Source: Brachybacterium faecium DSM 4810 (GTDB lineage: Bacteria; Actinomycetota; Actinomycetes; Actinomycetales; Dermabacteraceae). From it: DNA of 64,000 bases. The translations under genes and the position numbers were made by a program. The notes beneath the pieces are model-generated. The model was not told the DNA's origin and did no database searches. It saw only the letters and a program-made list of their open reading frames with translations. Shown here in pieces: positions 60,327-64,000 of the stretch (its first letter is position 1; every line of letters starts with the position of its first letter). The stretch spans positions 248,001-312,000 of the forward strand of contig CP001643.1 in NCBI GenBank assembly GCA_000023405.1, written 5' to 3'.

Positions 60327-60478
60327 GCTCATCTCCTGGTCGTCCTGTCGGCAGCGTTGGCTGTCGATCACCTTGAAATCCTACCCGACAAAGACGGCAA
60401 ACAGTAGAAAACGGACACCGGGTGGTGCGTGGTGTGCGCCGCATCGGTCTGCCTGGCACCCCGCACCGTGACCCCGCG

Positions 60479-60524
60479 TGAACCTCTGCGTCGGCGCGCG
60501 GCACCCTCCCGCCGCACAGGTTCA
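60479..60524 (+). promoter_or_regulatory. nested stem in the metF leader
   Basis: Outer stem TGAACCT (60479-60485) with AGGTTCA (60518-60524); inner stem GCGGC (60498-60502) with GCCGC (60511-60515). It ends 53 bp before the metF ATG. It is not a match to the SAM, SAH or cobalamin riboswitch consensus as I know them; possible regulatory leader of the metF-metE operon. Confidence 0.35.
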
Positions 60525-60577
60525 TACGCGAACACGATCCTTCCCCCGCGCTGTGCCGCCCCCGTAGCTTTCCGGCC

Positions 60578-61519
60578 ATGTCCGCCACTACGACGCTGCC
60601 CGAGCTCGAGCGCACCGCTCCGGTGCGCCATCGCCCTGCGCTCAGCTATGAGCTGTTCCCGGCACGCTCCGACGTGTCCTTCGAACGGCTGCAGGAGACG
60701 ATCGCCCATCTGGAGGCCACCGGCCCCGACTACGTCTCGGTGACCAGCCGCGCCCGCCACGGCAACCTCGCGCGGGTCATCGAGGTCACCGAGCACGTGC
60801 TCGCCGAGACCAGCCTGCGCCCCCTGGTGCACCTCACCTCGATCGGCTCCACCCGCGCGCAGCTCACCACGATCATCCACGCGCTGCTGGACCGCGGCGT
60901 GCGCGGGATCCTCGCCCTGCGCGGCGACCAGCCCGAGGGGCACCGCCTCGAGGATGACGAGGTGCCGTTCGCACGCCCGCTGATCGAGCTGATCCGCGAC
61001 ATCGAACGGGAGCGCACCGCCACCCTCGCGGGCGGGCGCGTGAGCATCGGCGTGGCCGCCTACCCGCTGCGCCACCCCGAATCGCCCACCACCAGCCATG
61101 ACACCGAGGTGCTGGTCGCCAAGGAGAAGGCCGGCGCGGATTTCGCCATCACACAGGTCTTCTTCGAGCCCTCCGTCTACTGCGGCCTGCTCGCGCGGGC
61201 CGAGGAGGCCGGGATCCGGATGCCGATCGTGCCGGGCCTCGTGCCCGCCACCAACCCGCGCCGCCTCGAGCGCCTCGCCGCGATCAGCGGTGTCGAGGCA
61301 CCCCGCGAACTCCTCCACCAGCTGGAGATCGCCTCCGACGAGGTGGAGCGCCGCCGCATCGGGGTGCGCTTCACCGTGGACCTCGCCCGCCGCGTGCTCG
61401 ACGCCGGCGCCCCCGGACTGCACCTGTACACCTTCAACTCGCACGCCGACGCCCTCGACGTGCTCGACCACCTCGACCTGGACCGCTGGTCCGCCACCCC
61501 GCAAGGAGACGCCCGATGA
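60578..61519 (+). CDS. metF: methylenetetrahydrofolate reductase
   Basis: 313 aa, (beta/alpha)8 flavoprotein. LSYELFPARSDVSFERLQET holds the catalytic Glu, followed by DYVSVTSRARHGN, RGILALRGDQPEG, FAITQVFFEPSVY and the C-terminal HLYTFNSHADALDVLDHL. It reduces 5,10-methylene-THF to 5-methyl-THF, the methyl donor for homocysteine methylation by MetE. Its stop codon overlaps the metE start (ATGA), so the two steps are made together. Confidence 0.95.
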   Translation: MSATTTLPELERTAPVRHRPALSYELFPARSDVSFERLQETIAHLEATGPDYVSVTSRARHGNLARVIEVTEHVLAETSLRPLVHLTSIGSTRAQLTTIIHALLDRGVRGILALRGDQPEGHRLEDDEVPFARPLIELIRDIERERTATLAGGRVSIGVAAYPLRHPESPTTSHDTEVLVAKEKAGADFAITQVFFEPSVYCGLLARAEEAGIRMPIVPGLVPATNPRRLERLAAISGVEAPRELLHQLEIASDEVERRRIGVRFTVDLARRVLDAGAPGLHLYTFNSHADALDVLDHLDLDRWSATPQGDAR

Positions 61520-63849
61520 CCACGCAGACCACCCCGCTCCCCGCCGCGACCCCCGTCGGCTACCCCCGCATCGGCCCCGATCGTGAGCTGAAGAAGGCCG
61601 AGGAGGCCTACTGGGCCGGCCGCATCGACCACGCCGAGTTCGCGCGCCGCACCCGCGAGCTGCGCCGCGCCACCCGCGGCCGCCTCGCCGCGCTCGGACT
61701 CTCCGCGGCGGCCGCCGCGCCGGAGTCGTTCTCCCTCTACGACCAGGTGCTCGACGCCGCGCTCGCGGTCGGCATCGTCCCGGACCGCTTCGCCTCGGTC
61801 CTCGACGCCGACGGCGCGGTCGACGACGACGGCCTCTTCGCTCTCGCACGCGGCACCGCCGAGAAGTCCCCGCTCGAGATGACCAAGTGGTTCGACACGA
61901 ACTACCACTACCTGGTGCCCGAGATCGGCCCGGAGACCGAGCTCCACCTCGCCTCCACCCGCGCGGTCGAGCTGTTCACCGAGTCGCTCGAGGACGGCGC
62001 CGGCACCCGCCCCGTGCTCGTCGGCCCCCTCACCCTGCTGCTGCTGGCCAAGGCGCAGGACGGCGCCCCCGAGGGCTTCGACCCGCTGGACCGCCTGGAC
62101 GACGTGGTCGAGGTCTACGCACAGCTGCTCGCCCGGTTCGCCGCGGCCGGCGCCCCGTGGGTGCAGCTCGACGAGCCCGCGCTCGCCGCCGATCAGCGGG
62201 TCTCCGCGACCGAGCTCGCCGAGCTCCTGCAGCGCTCCCTCGGCCGTCTCGCTGCCGGCACCGACCGGCCGCAGCTGCTGGTCACCACCCCCTACGGCGG
62301 CATCGGCGACCTGCTGCCGGCGCTGCTGGCCACCGGTGCGGACGCCGTGCACCTGGACCTCACCCGCGGTGAGCTGCCCACCGTGGAGCAGCTGGCCGGC
62401 GTCGACACCGTGCAGCTGGTCGCGGGCCTCGTCGAGGGCCGCTCCGTGTGGCGCACCGAGCTGCCCACCGCCGCCGCCCGCCTCGCGGAGCTGCGCCGCC
62501 GCGTCACCGCCGCCGGGGGAGCGCCGGAGGAGGTCGCCGTCTCCACCTCCGTGTCCCTCCAGCACGTCCCGCACACCCTCGAGGCCGAGACCTCTCTGCC
62601 CGCCGAGCTCACCGCCACCCTCGCCTTCGCCGACGAGAAGATCACCGAGCTGGTCACCCTCGCCGGGGACGAGGTCGCGCCGGGCTCCGTGGACGGTCCC
62701 CGCTCCGTGCCCCGCACCTTCGAGGGCGTCAGCGTGCCCGCGGTGCGTGAGCGGGCCGCCGCCGTCACCGCGGCCGACGCCGAGCGCGCCGACTACACGG
62801 TGCGCGCCGAGGCGCAGCGCCGGGCGCTCGGGCTGCCGGACCTGCCCACCACCACCATCGGCTCGTTCCCGCAGATCCCGGAGGTGCGCCGCGCCCGCGC
62901 CGCCCACCGCCGCGGCACGCTCGACGACGCCGGCTACGAGAAGGCGATGAAGGACGAGATCGCCCGCGTGATCTCCCTGCAGGAGGAGCTGGGGCTGGAC
63001 GTCCTGGTGCACGGCGAGCCCGAGCGCAACGACATGGTCCAGTACTTCGCCGAGCACCTCGAGGGCTTCGCCACCACCGAGCACGGCTGGGTGCAGTCCT
63101 ACGGCTCGCGCTGCACGCGCCCGTCGATCCTCTTCGGCGACGTGCACCGCCCCGCGCCGATCACGGTGGACTGGGCGACCTACGCGCAGTCCCTCACACC
63201 GCACCCCGTCAAGGGCATGCTCACCGGGCCGGTGACCATCCTGGCCTGGTCCTTCGTGCGCGACGACCAGCCGCTCGGCGACACCGCCGCCCAGGTGGGA
63301 CTCGCCCTGCGCGACGAGGTGCGCGACCTCGAGGCCGCCGGGATCCGCATCGTGCAGGTCGACGAGCCCGCCCTGCGCGAGCTGCTGCCGCTGCGGCAGG
63401 CCGCGCACGAGGACTACCTCGACTGGTCGGTGCGCTCCTTCCGCCTCGCCACCTCCGGGGTGCAGGACGCCACCCAGATCCACACCCACCTCTGCTACAG
63501 CGAGTTCAACGTGGTGGTGGGCGCGATCGACGCCCTGGACGCGGACGTCACCTCGATCGAGTCCGCCCGCTCCCGCGGCGAGATCCTCGAGGCGGTCGAC
63601 CCCGACTCCTTCCCGCGCGGCATCGGCCCGGGCGTGTGGGACATCCACTCCCCGCGCGTTCCCGGCGCCGAGGAGATCACCGAGCAGCTGCGCCGCGCCC
63701 GCGCGGTGGTGGGCCCGGAGCGGCTGTGGGTCAACCCCGACTGCGGCCTGAAGACCCGCGGCTACGCCGAGACCGAGGCCAGCCTGCGCCACCTCGTGCA
63801 GGCAGCGCGCGAGGTGCGCGCCGAGGCAGGGGCGCCTGCCGCGGTTTGA
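61516..63849 (+). CDS. metE: cobalamin-independent methionine synthase
   Basis: 777 aa, full length. N-terminal barrel (GYPRIGPDRELKKAEEAYWA; FDTNYHYLVPEI) and C-terminal catalytic barrel with LPTTTIGSFPQIPEVRRARA, GEPERNDMVQYFAEHLEGFA and the zinc ligands in IHTHLCYSEFN (His, Cys) and WVNPDCGLKTR (Cys). It transfers the methyl group of 5-methyl-THF (triglutamate) to homocysteine. Coupled to metF. Followed by a strong hairpin at 63891-63929. Confidence 0.96.
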   Translation: MTTQTTPLPAATPVGYPRIGPDRELKKAEEAYWAGRIDHAEFARRTRELRRATRGRLAALGLSAAAAAPESFSLYDQVLDAALAVGIVPDRFASVLDADGAVDDDGLFALARGTAEKSPLEMTKWFDTNYHYLVPEIGPETELHLASTRAVELFTESLEDGAGTRPVLVGPLTLLLLAKAQDGAPEGFDPLDRLDDVVEVYAQLLARFAAAGAPWVQLDEPALAADQRVSATELAELLQRSLGRLAAGTDRPQLLVTTPYGGIGDLLPALLATGADAVHLDLTRGELPTVEQLAGVDTVQLVAGLVEGRSVWRTELPTAAARLAELRRRVTAAGGAPEEVAVSTSVSLQHVPHTLEAETSLPAELTATLAFADEKITELVTLAGDEVAPGSVDGPRSVPRTFEGVSVPAVRERAAAVTAADAERADYTVRAEAQRRALGLPDLPTTTIGSFPQIPEVRRARAAHRRGTLDDAGYEKAMKDEIARVISLQEELGLDVLVHGEPERNDMVQYFAEHLEGFATTEHGWVQSYGSRCTRPSILFGDVHRPAPITVDWATYAQSLTPHPVKGMLTGPVTILAWSFVRDDQPLGDTAAQVGLALRDEVRDLEAAGIRIVQVDEPALRELLPLRQAAHEDYLDWSVRSFRLATSGVQDATQIHTHLCYSEFNVVVGAIDALDADVTSIESARSRGEILEAVDPDSFPRGIGPGVWDIHSPRVPGAEEITEQLRRARAVVGPERLWVNPDCGLKTRGYAETEASLRHLVQAAREVRAEAGAPAAV

Positions 63850-63890
63850 GCGAAGCATGGCTTGCTCGGTGCTGCTCAGCGCTCGGGTGG

Positions 63891-63929
63891 GGCAGGGTTG
63901 GCGGCTGGTCTTCCACCGCCGACCCTGCC
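63891..63929 (+). terminator. terminator of the metF-metE operon
   Basis: 14-bp stem GGCAGGGTTGGCGG with CCGCCGACCCTGCC (one G-T pair), loop of 11 nt, 41 bp after the metE stop, followed by TTCCC. The remaining bases to the window end contain nothing recognisable. Confidence 0.7.
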
Positions 63930-64000
63930 TTCCCAGCGGTGAGAGGCGCAAGTACTGTGAGGGCGTCCTTCAGGCCGTGATGTGGCGCGCCTGAGGGCTG

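Noticed and set aside
60519-60533. LexA-type box before metF
   Set aside because: The arms are GTTC...GAAC with 6 bp between, the reverse of the GAAC...GTTC order of the SOS box, and the neighbouring genes are biosynthetic.

Overview
The window is chromosomal DNA of a high-GC Gram-positive bacterium. Coding is dense, GTG starts are common and many genes overlap by 4 bp. The gene set is typical of Micrococcales, for example an Rpf-like secreted protein, metE/metF and actinobacterial MFS exporters. A Brachybacterium-like (Dermabacteraceae) genome is a reasonable guess, but it rests on gene content alone. I saw no rRNA, tRNA or CRISPR.

Layout. 1-7.5 kb: heterodimeric ABC exporter (cut by the window edge), small membrane protein, GH13 alpha-amylase divergent from an FrmB-type esterase, YciI protein, LysR regulator with a membrane-anchored glutaredoxin-like protein. 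7.5-16.1 kb: a tightly overlapping operon (polar amino acid ABC importer plus two flavin monooxygenases of the NtaA/SnaA type) divergent from an 867-aa two-domain FAD/NAD(P) protein, probably for organosulfur or modified amino acid scavenging. 16-24.4 kb: ArsR-SulP operon, DUF4383 protein, aldo/keto reductase, glycosyltransferase, and a kinase-like/methyltransferase fusion. 24.4-31.2 kb: nuclease lipoprotein flanked by copies of a palindromic repeat, two-component system next to a CPBP protease, ECF sigma factor with a DUF1059-like partner.

31.5-35.05 kb is the most unusual part. It is a block of visibly lower GC with its own sigma-70-like promoter and four 11-bp tandem repeats just downstream. 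It encodes a small secreted protein, two membrane proteins and an ABC ATPase, the last three joined by ATGA overlaps. I read it as a transferred secreted-protein/ABC cassette of unknown function, in the style of bacteriocin export or immunity loci. It abuts a decayed duplicate of the kinase-CPBP module, where the kinase is a remnant of about 60 bp and the CPBP paralogue has lost its catalytic residues.

36.6-64 kb is mostly housekeeping and envelope functions: serine hydrolase, CNNM transporter, PoxB, mannose-6-phosphate isomerase, MauE-thioredoxin protein, aldehyde dehydrogenase, M48 protease, three MFS exporters (one with a TetR regulator), HTTM protein, Fes-type esterase, Rpf-like protein with duplicated C-terminal repeats, polyprenyl glycosylphosphotransferase, TagD-like cytidylyltransferase, and metF-metE.

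Two families of dispersed palindromes occur. Family A has 25-9-25 geometry and four copies (7644, 24474, 26092, 31286). Family B has arms of about 26 bp and two copies (16195, 36494). Both sit in intergenic or gene-end positions.
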